A stretch of DNA of 64,000 nt from assembly GCF_003311645.1 (NCBI RefSeq), contig NZ_QEST01000014.1, forward strand, positions 233,193 to 297,192, read 5' to 3'. Below, in pieces: positions 16,983 to 24,913 of the stretch; position 1 is the first letter of the stretch; each line of letters opens with the position of its first letter. The notes beneath the pieces are model-generated. The model did not search any database, was not told the DNA's origin, and worked only from the letters and a program-made list of their open reading frames with translations. The stretch comes from Streptomyces sp. PT12 (GTDB taxonomy: Bacteria; Actinomycetota; Actinomycetes; Streptomycetales; Streptomycetaceae). The translations under genes were made by a program, and so were the position numbers.

Positions 16983-17689
16983 CACCGGGCGTCCGCAGGG
17001 GATGGCTCGGGGTGACGGTCCAACCGGCGGGAACGAACGCGTAGAATACCCGGCCGCCGCCGGTCGTCGAAATCCATTCCGGTCCGCGTCCCCGAGATCG
17101 CGCACATGCGCAGGAAGAACTGGGCCAGCGGCCCTATCGCCAGCGCGTACACCACGGTCCCCACGCCCGCCGTTCCGCCGAGCACGATGCCCACCGCGAG
17201 CACCGCGACCTCGATCCCGGTGCGCATCAGGCGCAGAGAACGCCCCGTGATCCGGTGCAGCCCCGTCATCAGGCCGTCGCGGGGTCCAGGTCCGAAGCGC
17301 GCCGCGATGTAGAGCCCCGTGGCCAGGCCGTTGAGCACCACCGCGCCCAGCATGAGCGGCACCCGCGCCGCCAGGTCGTCGAGCCCGGGGGTGAGGGCGA
17401 GCGTGGCGTCCATCGCGAAACCGACGAGCAGGACGTTCGACACGGTGCCGAGCCCGGGGCGCTGGCGGAGCGGGATCCACAGGAGCAGCACCAGCAGGCC
17501 CGTGATGTTCACCACCATGCCGATGGAGACCCCGGTGCGCTCGGAGACGCCCTGGTGGAACACGTCCCACGGGTCGAGCCCGAGGTCGGCGCGCACCATC
17601 AGGCCCGCGCTCACCCCGTAGAGCAGCAGCCCGCCGTAGAGCTGCGTGAGGCGGCGCGCCAGGCGGCGTGGCGGGTGCGGCTGGTTCAT
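16982..17689 (-). CDS. YczE/YitT-type integral membrane protein
   Basis: A 235-residue protein with five or six predicted membrane helices and the YczE signature region LGLDPWDVFHQGVSERTG plus FGPGPRDGLMTGLHRITG, where two acidic DPWD/PRDG loops follow glycine-rich turns. It is annotated in other species as a membrane protein of unknown function, often beside a MocR regulator, as here. The ATG at 17689 was chosen over the upstream in-frame codons because AGGGGTCC precedes it and the longer form would cross the shared promoter region. The C-terminus is an Arg-rich tail. Its partner regulator is divergent, 112 bp away, and probably controls it. Confidence 0.82.
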   Translation of the reverse strand: MNQPHPPRRLARRLTQLYGGLLLYGVSAGLMVRADLGLDPWDVFHQGVSERTGVSIGMVVNITGLLVLLLWIPLRQRPGLGTVSNVLLVGFAMDATLALTPGLDDLAARVPLMLGAVVLNGLATGLYIAARFGPGPRDGLMTGLHRITGRSLRLMRTGIEVAVLAVGIVLGGTAGVGTVVYALAIGPLAQFFLRMCAISGTRTGMDFDDRRRPGILRVRSRRLDRHPEPSPADAR

Positions 17690-17724
17690 GAGGACCCCTC
17701 TCTGGCGTGGCAGGTCTGGCGCAA

Positions 17725-17756
17725 GTGGCCTGATATATGACACCCTGTGGCCTTGA
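17725..17756. promoter_or_regulatory. Candidate MocR operator: 22-bp-spaced direct repeat
   Basis: GTGGCCTGA (17725-17733) and GTGGCCTTGA (17747-17756) start 22 bp apart, two helical turns, in the gap between yczE and its divergent MocR-type regulator. MocR/PdxR proteins bind direct repeats, so this is the natural operator candidate. A TATATGA stretch between the copies may belong to a promoter. Confidence 0.45.
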
Positions 17757-17801
17757 GTGGCGGCTCATCCAGGGCCAATTGACGAAAGGTGGACTGAGAT
17801 C

Positions 17802-19307
17802 ATGCCGCAGTGGACCTCAACGGTCGGTGCCGGTCAGCTGGCCAGGCTCCTGGGTTCGAGGGACGGGCGCGGCGCGGTGGCGCCCGCCGCGGGCGGCGCC
17901 CACGTGCCCGCCTACCGGGCCCTGGCCGACGGGGTCAGGCTGCTGGTCCTCGAAGGCCGCGTGCCGGTCGCCGCGCGGCTGCCCGCCGAGCGCGAGCTGG
18001 CCGGGGCGCTCTCGGTGAGCCGCACCACGGTGGCCGCGGCGTTCGAGGCGCTGCGGGCCGACGGGTTCCTCGAGTCCCGGCGCGGCTCGGGCAGTTGGAC
18101 GGCGGTGCCCGCGGGGCGGCCGCTGCCGGGGCGGGGCCTCGACCCGCTGCCGCCCGAGGCGGGCGGCTCGGTCATCGACCTGGGCTGCGCGGCGCTGCCC
18201 GCGCCCGAGCCATGGCTGACCAGGGCGTTCCAGGGCGCGCTCGAGGCGTTGCCGCCCACGGCCATGACCCATGGCGACTTCCCCGCCGGGCTGCCCGCGC
18301 TGCGTGAGACGCTCGCCGACCGCTACACCGCGCTCGGCGTGCCGACGATGCCCGAGCAGATCATGGTGACCACGGGAGCGATGGGCGCGATCGCCGCCAT
18401 CTGCCGCCTGTTCGCGCCCGCGGGCGAGCGCATCGCGGTCGAGCACCCCTCCTACGCCAACGTTCTCCAGCTGATGCGCGAGGCGGGCGCCCGCCTGGTC
18501 CCGGTGCCGATGGGGGAGGGGATCGGCGGCTGGGACCTGCCCGCGTGGCGCCGGGTGCTGACGGAGGCGTCGCCGCGCCTCGCCTATGTGATGGCCGACT
18601 TCCAGAACCCCACGGGCGCGCTCGCCGACGAGGAGCGGCGCAGGGACCTGGTCGCCGCGGCCCGGGGCGCTGGCACGGTGCTCGTGGTCGACGAGACGAT
18701 GGCCGACCTCGCGCTCGACGTCGCCCCTGGGGAACGGCCCAGGCCCGTGGCGGCGTTCGACCACGGCGGCGCGGGCGTCATCACGGTGGGCTCCGCGAGC
18801 AAGGCGGTGTGGGCGGGGCTGCGCATCGGCTGGGTCAGGGCGGCCCCCGAGGTGATCCGCAGCCTGGTGGCCGCGCGCGCCAGGGCGGATCTCGGCACCC
18901 CGGTGTTCGAACAGCTGGCGCTGTGCTGGCTCCTGGCGTCGGGCGGCTGGGACGAGGCGATCGAGCAGCGCCGCGCGGAGATCCGCGCGAACCGCTCCGC
19001 GGTGGTCGCCGCACTCGGAGAGCACCTGCCTACGTGGGACTTCACGGTCCCGAACGGCGGCCTCACGCTGTGGGTGCGCACCGGGGGGCTGTCCGGCTCC
19101 CGGATCGCGGAGGCGGGCGAACGCCTGGGCGTCCGGGTCGCCTCGGGCCCGAGGTTCGGCCTCGACGGGGCCTTCGAGGGCTATGTCCGCATCCCGTTCA
19201 TCGTCGACACCCCCCTCGCGACGGAGGCCGCCACCCGCCTGGCGACGGCGGCGAGCATGGTGGCGGACGGCCTGAGCGTGGACGCTCCGCTGGGGCACAT
19301 CGCGTAG
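17802..19307 (+). CDS. MocR-family (GntR-aminotransferase) regulator, YczR type
   Basis: A 501-residue regulator with an N-terminal GntR winged helix (residues about 25-100: YRALADGVRLLVLEGRVP, LPAERELAGALSVSRTTVAA, FEALRADGFLESRRGSGSW) joined by a linker to a type I aminotransferase fold. The PLP lysine is in VGSASKAVWAGLRIGW and the family Asp/Tyr in AYVMADFQNPTGA. Members sense PLP or an aminated ligand. The divergent partner yczE is its likely target. ATG at 17802 has AAGGTGG upstream; a GTG at 17757 is in frame but lies in the operator repeat. Confidence 0.9.
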   Translation: MPQWTSTVGAGQLARLLGSRDGRGAVAPAAGGAHVPAYRALADGVRLLVLEGRVPVAARLPAERELAGALSVSRTTVAAAFEALRADGFLESRRGSGSWTAVPAGRPLPGRGLDPLPPEAGGSVIDLGCAALPAPEPWLTRAFQGALEALPPTAMTHGDFPAGLPALRETLADRYTALGVPTMPEQIMVTTGAMGAIAAICRLFAPAGERIAVEHPSYANVLQLMREAGARLVPVPMGEGIGGWDLPAWRRVLTEASPRLAYVMADFQNPTGALADEERRRDLVAAARGAGTVLVVDETMADLALDVAPGERPRPVAAFDHGGAGVITVGSASKAVWAGLRIGWVRAAPEVIRSLVAARARADLGTPVFEQLALCWLLASGGWDEAIEQRRAEIRANRSAVVAALGEHLPTWDFTVPNGGLTLWVRTGGLSGSRIAEAGERLGVRVASGPRFGLDGAFEGYVRIPFIVDTPLATEAATRLATAASMVADGLSVDAPLGHIA

Positions 19308-19389
19308 TGCGCTCCGCTGGGTTCGCCGTTCGGGCTGGGGTTGCGACGTGACCTTTCGCGCCGTCGAGCGGTGCGCGTGCCCGTTGCGC

Positions 19390-19425
19390 GGAGCGTGACG
19401 CTCCTTGGTGCCTGGGGTTGGCACC
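19390..19425. terminator. Two tandem hairpins between convergent genes
   Basis: GGAGCG-TGA-CGCTCC (19390-19404) and GGTGCC-tggggtt-GGCACC (19407-19425) stand side by side in the 266-bp gap between the MocR gene and the polymerase gene that converge. Nothing else recognisable lies in this gap. Confidence 0.6.
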
Positions 19426-19573
19426 ACCGGGCAGCAGGTGAGTACGACCTGTACGCGGTGCCGTGCCGACCGGGGTGCCGCGGCCCACCTCCGCCGTAGG
19501 CGGCCCGGCTCCGCGGACGCCCGCGGTCTCGGCCGTCGCTTGGCTCGCCGCAGGCGATCCCGCGGGGGAAGGG

Positions 19574-21202
19574 CTACTTCGCCTCCGCGTAGCAGCGCAC
19601 CGTTGCCGTGGTGAAGGGGTAGCGGACCGGGGTGGGGCCGAATGTCAGGCGGGCCGCCGACTCGCCCGCCGCGCGGATCGACTCGGCCACCGCGTCCGCC
19701 TCGTCGGCAGGGCAGTGCACGATCACCTCGTCGTGCTGGAAGAACACCAGCTCGGCCCGCGTGTCCTTCAGCAGCGCGCGCAGCGCGGCCAGCATCAGCA
19801 GGGCCCACTCGGCCGCGCTGCCCTGCACCACGAAGTTCCGCGTGAACCGGCCCCTGGCCCGGCTCCCCTCGCCACCGGGGCTCGTGCGGCCCAGCCAGGT
19901 GCGGACGAGGCGGCCCTCCTCGCCCGCCCTGGCCGCCTCGTCCACATAGGCCACCGCGGCGGGGAACCGCCGCCGCAGGTCGGCGAGATGGCGCAGCCCG
20001 TCGCCCGACGTCTGGCCGTAGATCGCGCCGAGCAGCGCCAGCTTGGCCGCCGCCCGGTCGCCAGAGAAGCCCCGGTGGGACAGCGCGCCGTACAGGTCGC
20101 CCGCGCCGCCCGCCGTCGCCATCAGCCCGGGGTCGCGCGAGATCGCCGCGAGCACCCTCGGCTCCAGCTGGTCGGCGTCGGCCACCACCAGGCGCCACCC
20201 CGGGTCGGCCACCACCGCGCGCCTGACCGCCCGCGGGATCTGCAACGCCCCGCCGCCGTGCGTCGTCCAACGGCCCGACGGGGCGCCGCCCGGCACATAC
20301 TCCGTGCGGAACCTGCCGTCCCGCACCCACGTCCGCAGCCACGACCAGCCGTGCGCCGTGTGGATCCGGTACAGCCGCTTGTACTCGAGCAGCGGCTCGA
20401 CGGCCGGGTGGTCGACCGCGCGCAGCTCCCACGCCCGGGTCGACCCCAGCCTGACGCCCGCGCGCGCGAACGCCCTGATGATGTCCGCGGGGAGGTCGGG
20501 CCGCACCCGCACCCCGTCGCCGAACGCCTCCGACACCCGCTCCGCAAGCTCCGCGAGCCGCCGCGGCTGCGCGCCCCCCGGATAGCGCTCGCCCAGCAGC
20601 TCCCGCAGCACCTCGCGGTGGATGTCCGCCCGCCACGGGATGCCCGCCCTCCCCATCTCGGCCGCCACCAGCGTCCCGGCCGACTCCGCGGCGAGCAGCA
20701 GCCGCATCCGCTCGGGCCGCGCGGTCGTGCCCGCGCGCGCCAACTGCCCCTCGTACACCGTGAGCAGCGCGTCGAGCGGGTCCGCGTCCGCGGGCAGTGG
20801 CACGGGGCCCGCCGCGAACAGCGAGGGCTGCGCCGTCTCCGCCACCGCGGGAGGCGGATCCTCCGGCACCGGCAGCCCGCGCAGCCGCGCGAACGCCGCG
20901 CTCAGCGACCGCGGCAGGCCCCAGCTCCCCTCGTGCCCGAGCAGCAGCGCCTCCGCCGCCTCCACGTCGTAGCACCGCTCCACCCGGAGACCGGCCGCGA
21001 GCACCCCGGGGTACACCGCGGCCGTCGAACGCCACACCCACCGCGTCACCCAGGGCCTGGCGCGCACGGCCGCCGCCGCGTCGGGCTCGCGCTCCACCGG
21101 GCCATCGGGGCGCCCGCGCTCGTCGAGGAGGCAGACCGCGACCGAGCCGTCCGCGTACTCGGCCAGCGCCCATCTGCCGGGGCGCGCCCGCTCCTCACCC
21201 AT
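19574..21202 (-). CDS. PolA-like DNA polymerase (family A, no 5' nuclease domain)
   Basis: A 542-residue protein with a family A polymerase domain but no 5'-3' exonuclease domain. Motif A is VVADADQLEPRVLAAIS, motif B is RAAAKLALLGAIYGQTSG with the conserved Lys and Tyr-Gly, and motif C is VFFQHDEVIVHCP with the His-Asp-Glu triad, so polymerase activity looks possible. The first 200 residues resemble a degenerate 3'-5' exonuclease fold without the obvious acidic DEDD residues. Streptomyces carry such a second PolA-like enzyme besides PolI; its role (repair or lesion bypass) is unknown. Start ATG 21202 is preferred by homologue-like N-terminus RWALAEYADGS; GTG at 21232 is an alternative. Confidence 0.86.
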   Translation of the reverse strand: MGEERARPGRWALAEYADGSVAVCLLDERGRPDGPVEREPDAAAAVRARPWVTRWVWRSTAAVYPGVLAAGLRVERCYDVEAAEALLLGHEGSWGLPRSLSAAFARLRGLPVPEDPPPAVAETAQPSLFAAGPVPLPADADPLDALLTVYEGQLARAGTTARPERMRLLLAAESAGTLVAAEMGRAGIPWRADIHREVLRELLGERYPGGAQPRRLAELAERVSEAFGDGVRVRPDLPADIIRAFARAGVRLGSTRAWELRAVDHPAVEPLLEYKRLYRIHTAHGWSWLRTWVRDGRFRTEYVPGGAPSGRWTTHGGGALQIPRAVRRAVVADPGWRLVVADADQLEPRVLAAISRDPGLMATAGGAGDLYGALSHRGFSGDRAAAKLALLGAIYGQTSGDGLRHLADLRRRFPAAVAYVDEAARAGEEGRLVRTWLGRTSPGGEGSRARGRFTRNFVVQGSAAEWALLMLAALRALLKDTRAELVFFQHDEVIVHCPADEADAVAESIRAAGESAARLTFGPTPVRYPFTTATVRCYAEAK

Positions 21203-21258
21203 GCCGGGGAGTCTGGCAGCCGCCACTGACAACGCCGGGCGCGTCCGCCGCGCGCCCC

Positions 21259-21454
21259 CTTGCGCACACGTTCGACGACGGCGCTCCTGGGCCGTGGATC
21301 CCGCTGTTCGCGCTGATCTGGGCGGCGGCCCTGGCGCGAGACGCCCGCCGACCTGCAGGCCAGGCGGTTCGCGGCGGGGGAGATCAAGGCGGACGAGTAC
21401 CGGGGGAGGCTCGCCGTCCTCGGCGAGGACCGCCGCAAGGGCGCCACCGGCTGA
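21259..21454 (+). pseudogene. Decayed SHOCT-domain small membrane protein gene
   Basis: One frame reads LAHTFDDGAPGPWIPLFALIWAAAL, the N-terminal membrane segment typical of small Streptomyces SHOCT proteins, and another frame then reads ETPADLQARRFAAGEIKADE followed by YRGRLAVLGEDRR to a TGA at 21452, a clear SHOCT domain. The frames meet near 21335 without the usual basic linker, so a deletion with frameshift is evident, and no start codon precedes the first part. Confidence 0.7.
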
Positions 21455-21507
21455 ACGCGGGCCCCGCGCCGGTCAAGGGCGTCCGACCCGTCGGCAGCGC
21501 GGGGCCC

Positions 21508-22347
21508 TCACGCCCCAACGCGGTCCCCGTCGTCGTCGGCGCCCGCGATCACCAGCTCCGCCAGGTGCGCGGCGATCTCGTCGCGGTCCGCCCCCGGCAG
21601 CCCCGCGTCGGTCACCAGGGTGTCGACCTCGTCCAGCGTGGCGAACGAACTCAGGCCCGTCGTCCCCCACTTGGTGTGGTCGGCCACCACGACCACGCGC
21701 CGCGCGGAGCGGATGAAGTGGCGGTTGGTCTCGGCCTCGGCGAGGTTGGGCGTGGACAGCCCGGCCTCGACCGAGATGCCGTGCACCCCGAGGAACAGCA
21801 CGTCGAAGTGGAGCGAGCCGATCGCCGCGTCGGCCACCGGGCCCACCAGCGCGTCCGACGGCGTGCGCACCCCGCCGGTCAGCACGACCGTGGCCGCGGG
21901 CGCGGTCCCGCCCTCGGCGGCCTGGCGCGCGTGGTGGAACACGTCGGCCACCCGCACCGAGTTGGTGACCACCGTCAGGTCCGGCACCTCGAGCAGCTGG
22001 TGGGCCACGGCGAACGTGGTGGTGCCGCCCGAGAGGGCCACCGCGCTGCCCGGCGTCGCCAGGGCCGCCGCCGCCCTGGCGATCTGGCTCTTGGCCGACA
22101 GCTCGAGCGACGACTTGGCCTCGAACCCCGGCTCGTGCGTGCGCCGTTCGGCCACGGGCACCGCGCCGCCGTGCACCTTCTCCAACGCGCCCTGCCGCGC
22201 CAGCACGTCAAGGTCGCGGCGGACGGTCATGTCGGAGACCTGGAGCATCCGCGTCAGCTCGCTGACCCTGATGCCGCCCCTGCGGCGCACCTCGTCCAGG
22301 ATGAGCGCCCTCCGCTGTCCCGCCAGCAGGTTCTGGTTGTCGCTCAC
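21508..22347 (-). CDS. DeoR/GlpR family transcriptional regulator
   Basis: A 279-residue sugar-metabolism repressor. Residues 5-60 carry the DeoR helix-turn-helix (QRRALILDEVRRRGGIRVSE, MLQVSDMTVRRDLDVLARQG, KVHGGA), and residues 80-255 the DeoR C-terminal sensor with IGLSGGTTT-like ALSGGTTTFAVAHQL, VLTGGVRTPSDALVGP and the ADHTKWG motif that binds a sugar phosphate. Start GTG 22347 follows GAGGAG at seven bases. It is not adjacent to an obvious sugar operon, so the regulon is unknown. The upstream gap to 22519 shows no other feature. Confidence 0.93.
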   Translation of the reverse strand: MSDNQNLLAGQRRALILDEVRRRGGIRVSELTRMLQVSDMTVRRDLDVLARQGALEKVHGGAVPVAERRTHEPGFEAKSSLELSAKSQIARAAAALATPGSAVALSGGTTTFAVAHQLLEVPDLTVVTNSVRVADVFHHARQAAEGGTAPAATVVLTGGVRTPSDALVGPVADAAIGSLHFDVLFLGVHGISVEAGLSTPNLAEAETNRHFIRSARRVVVVADHTKWGTTGLSSFATLDEVDTLVTDAGLPGADRDEIAAHLAELVIAGADDDGDRVGA

Positions 22348-22519
22348 GCCCACTCCTCGCTCACCCCGTGGTGCACCCCGCCGCCGCGGCGGCTGTCCGT
22401 GGTTGCCATGACGAGGGGACATCCTCCCACGCATCAACATCCCCCGATCGAAGGCGGTTCGGCACGGTCCGGGCTGGAGAAGAGCGGGACGACGGGACTC
22501 GAACGAGCGGGGGATCACG

Positions 22520-24913
22520 ATGAGCACCGACGGCACCCCACGGCCGAACGGGCACGCGGACGCGGACGGCACACCACCGGCGCGCGACCGGGACCCCGCG
22601 CCCCCGCCCGCCTCAACGCCCCCGCCCGCGCCCCCGCCCGCCGTCGAGCTGCTGGTCCACGGCGTCGGCGGCACGACGCCCGAGGAGATGCTCGAGGACA
22701 ACCGCGTCACGCGTATCACGGGCGACTCCACCGCCAACATCCACCGGCGCACCGACGACCTCGACGACCGCCCCTGGGCCGCCGACACCCCGCCGCTGCG
22801 CGAGGCGTACACGTGGTGCAACCTGACCTCGGGCAACGGCGCCCGCGCCCTGTGGCTGCTGCTGCTCCCCTTCATGATCGTGAACATGGCGCACTGGATG
22901 CGCCCCGCCACCAGGGGCCCGGTTCGCACCCACCGCCTCTACGACGGCCTCGTCCGGTTCACCGCGCTGTCCCTCACCGTCCTGCTGGTCGCCGGGGCGT
23001 GCGCGGTCTCGCTCGACCTGGTCGCCTGGCAGTGCACCGGCTCGGCGGCCTGCACCGACACGGTCTCGTGGCTGAAGCCCCTTGAGCAGGGCGGCGGTTG
23101 GTGGGGGCAGCCGGGGCGGCGCCTCGCCCTGGCGGCGGCGCTGCCCGTGGCGTTGATCGCGCTGCTGTGGTGGCTCTCCCACCGCACGTGGAGCGCGTAC
23201 GAGTCCGCCTCGCCGCCCGTGCGGCCACGGCCCGACGGCGGGGAGCACGCGCTGCTCAGCCTGCCCGGCTTCTGGTACGGGCGCGGCCTGGTCGCCAGGC
23301 TGCGCTCCGCGCACACCACCGCGGCGCTGCTCACCGTGGCCGCCGCCCTGCTGGCCGCGTCGTGGTCGCACGACCGGGGGGCGAACGGCGCCGGTCCGCT
23401 CGAGGCCACGGGGTGGGCGCTGGCCGCGCTGACGCTGGCCGGGTGGATCGTGATCGCCGTCCAGCAGGTGCGGCACGGCCGCACCGAGGACGCGCCCGAC
23501 CAGCGCCCCTCGCCGCGCCTGGCCCGCGCGCTGCCCTGGGCCGCCGTTGCCCTGCTGGCGCTCGTGCTGCTGCACACCGGCTGGAGCCGCGACGGCTGGG
23601 CCACCGAGGGGCGGTACCCCACGGGGAGCGCGGTCTTCCCCGTGCTGATCGTCGTGCAGGGCGCGTTGGCCGTGGGCCTCGCGCTCACCGCGTACGCGCT
23701 GCACCGCCGGGCGCGCGACGCGGACCGGGGCGCGCTGTTCGGGCTCGGCGGTGCATGCGTGGCGCTGCTCGCGTGCGGGATCGCCGGGGTCTTCACGGGC
23801 GGCGTGGCCCAGCGCGTCGCCGACTGGCTCGACCCCTCGGCCGTGCCGGGCGAGGAGGGCGCCACGATCGCCGGGCCCCCGGTCGTGCTCAGCTGGGAGG
23901 CGTCCGCGATCCCCGTGCTGCTGCTCGTCGTCGTGGTGTTCGCCGCCGTCGTGGTGGTCAGGGTGCGGCGGGAGCGCGCGCGGCTCGCGCCGACCGTCAA
24001 GGGGCGCTATCCAGGGGAAGGCCAGGAGGAGCTGGCCGACCGCAGCGGCGAGATCGCGGGCGCCCTGGCGCGCGCCGGGCTCACCGAGACCGCGGGGCCC
24101 CTGGTCGGCTGGATCAGCGGGGCCTGCCTGGCGCTCGGCCTGGTGGCGGTGGCGGGCGCGGCCGTGGGCGAGAGCCCTTCCCGGGCCGCGGCGGACGGGC
24201 CAGCGGCCGTCTCGGTGGTCGCCGACGCCTGCCAGGGCCTCGGCTCGTGGCTCATGGGGGCGGGCGTCGTCCTGCTGCTCGCGCTCGGGCGCCGCGCCTA
24301 CCGGGACGCGGGCGCCCGCAGGACGGTCGGCATCCTGTGGGACATCGGAACGTTCTGGCCGCGCGCCGCCCACCCGTTCGCGCCGCCCTGCTACGCCGAG
24401 CGCGCCGTGCCCGACCTGTCGTGGCGCATGGGGACGTGGATCGAGGTGACCGGGGGGCGGCTGGTGATCTCGGGGCACTCCCAGGGCAGCGTCCTGGCCG
24501 CGGCGGCGGTGTGGCAGCTCGACGCGGCCACCCGCAGCCGGATCGCGCTGCTCACCTACGGCTCGCCGCTGACCCGGCTCTACGGGCGGTGGTTCCCCGC
24601 GTTCTTCGGAGCCGCGGCGCTGCGCTCGCTCCACCGCGACGTGCCCTGCTGGCGCAACCTGTGGCGGGCCACCGACCCCATCGGGGGCCCGGTCGGCGTC
24701 ACGGGCCCCACGGGCACGGCCGTGGACCGGGGCCCGCTCGCCGACCCGCTGCACTACGGGCGCAACCTCCTGCGGCCGCTGCCCGAGCCGGTCCTCGGCC
24801 ATGGCGACTACGCCGACGACCCGGCGTTCGCCCAGGAGCGCGCGGCGCTGTTCACGCTGCTCACCAGGGACGGCGCCCCGCCCGCGCTGCCCGAGCAGGC
24901 CGCGGCGCGTTAA
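22520..24913 (+). CDS. Large integral membrane protein with alpha/beta-hydrolase motifs
   Basis: A 797-residue protein. After a Pro-rich N-terminus, ELLVHGVGGTTPEEML resembles the first strand and oxyanion region of lipase-like alpha/beta hydrolases. About eight to ten membrane helices follow (residues 110-600). Near residue 650 GRLVISGHSQGSVLAAAAVW has the nucleophile elbow GHSQG, and a late HGDY may supply the His, so the hydrolase fold appears split by the membrane block. Substrate unknown. ATG at 22520 has GGGGG upstream. Its stop shares the four bases TTAA with the stop of the convergent AAA+ gene. Confidence 0.75.
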   Translation: MSTDGTPRPNGHADADGTPPARDRDPAPPPASTPPPAPPPAVELLVHGVGGTTPEEMLEDNRVTRITGDSTANIHRRTDDLDDRPWAADTPPLREAYTWCNLTSGNGARALWLLLLPFMIVNMAHWMRPATRGPVRTHRLYDGLVRFTALSLTVLLVAGACAVSLDLVAWQCTGSAACTDTVSWLKPLEQGGGWWGQPGRRLALAAALPVALIALLWWLSHRTWSAYESASPPVRPRPDGGEHALLSLPGFWYGRGLVARLRSAHTTAALLTVAAALLAASWSHDRGANGAGPLEATGWALAALTLAGWIVIAVQQVRHGRTEDAPDQRPSPRLARALPWAAVALLALVLLHTGWSRDGWATEGRYPTGSAVFPVLIVVQGALAVGLALTAYALHRRARDADRGALFGLGGACVALLACGIAGVFTGGVAQRVADWLDPSAVPGEEGATIAGPPVVLSWEASAIPVLLLVVVVFAAVVVVRVRRERARLAPTVKGRYPGEGQEELADRSGEIAGALARAGLTETAGPLVGWISGACLALGLVAVAGAAVGESPSRAAADGPAAVSVVADACQGLGSWLMGAGVVLLLALGRRAYRDAGARRTVGILWDIGTFWPRAAHPFAPPCYAERAVPDLSWRMGTWIEVTGGRLVISGHSQGSVLAAAAVWQLDAATRSRIALLTYGSPLTRLYGRWFPAFFGAAALRSLHRDVPCWRNLWRATDPIGGPVGVTGPTGTAVDRGPLADPLHYGRNLLRPLPEPVLGHGDYADDPAFAQERAALFTLLTRDGAPPALPEQAAAR

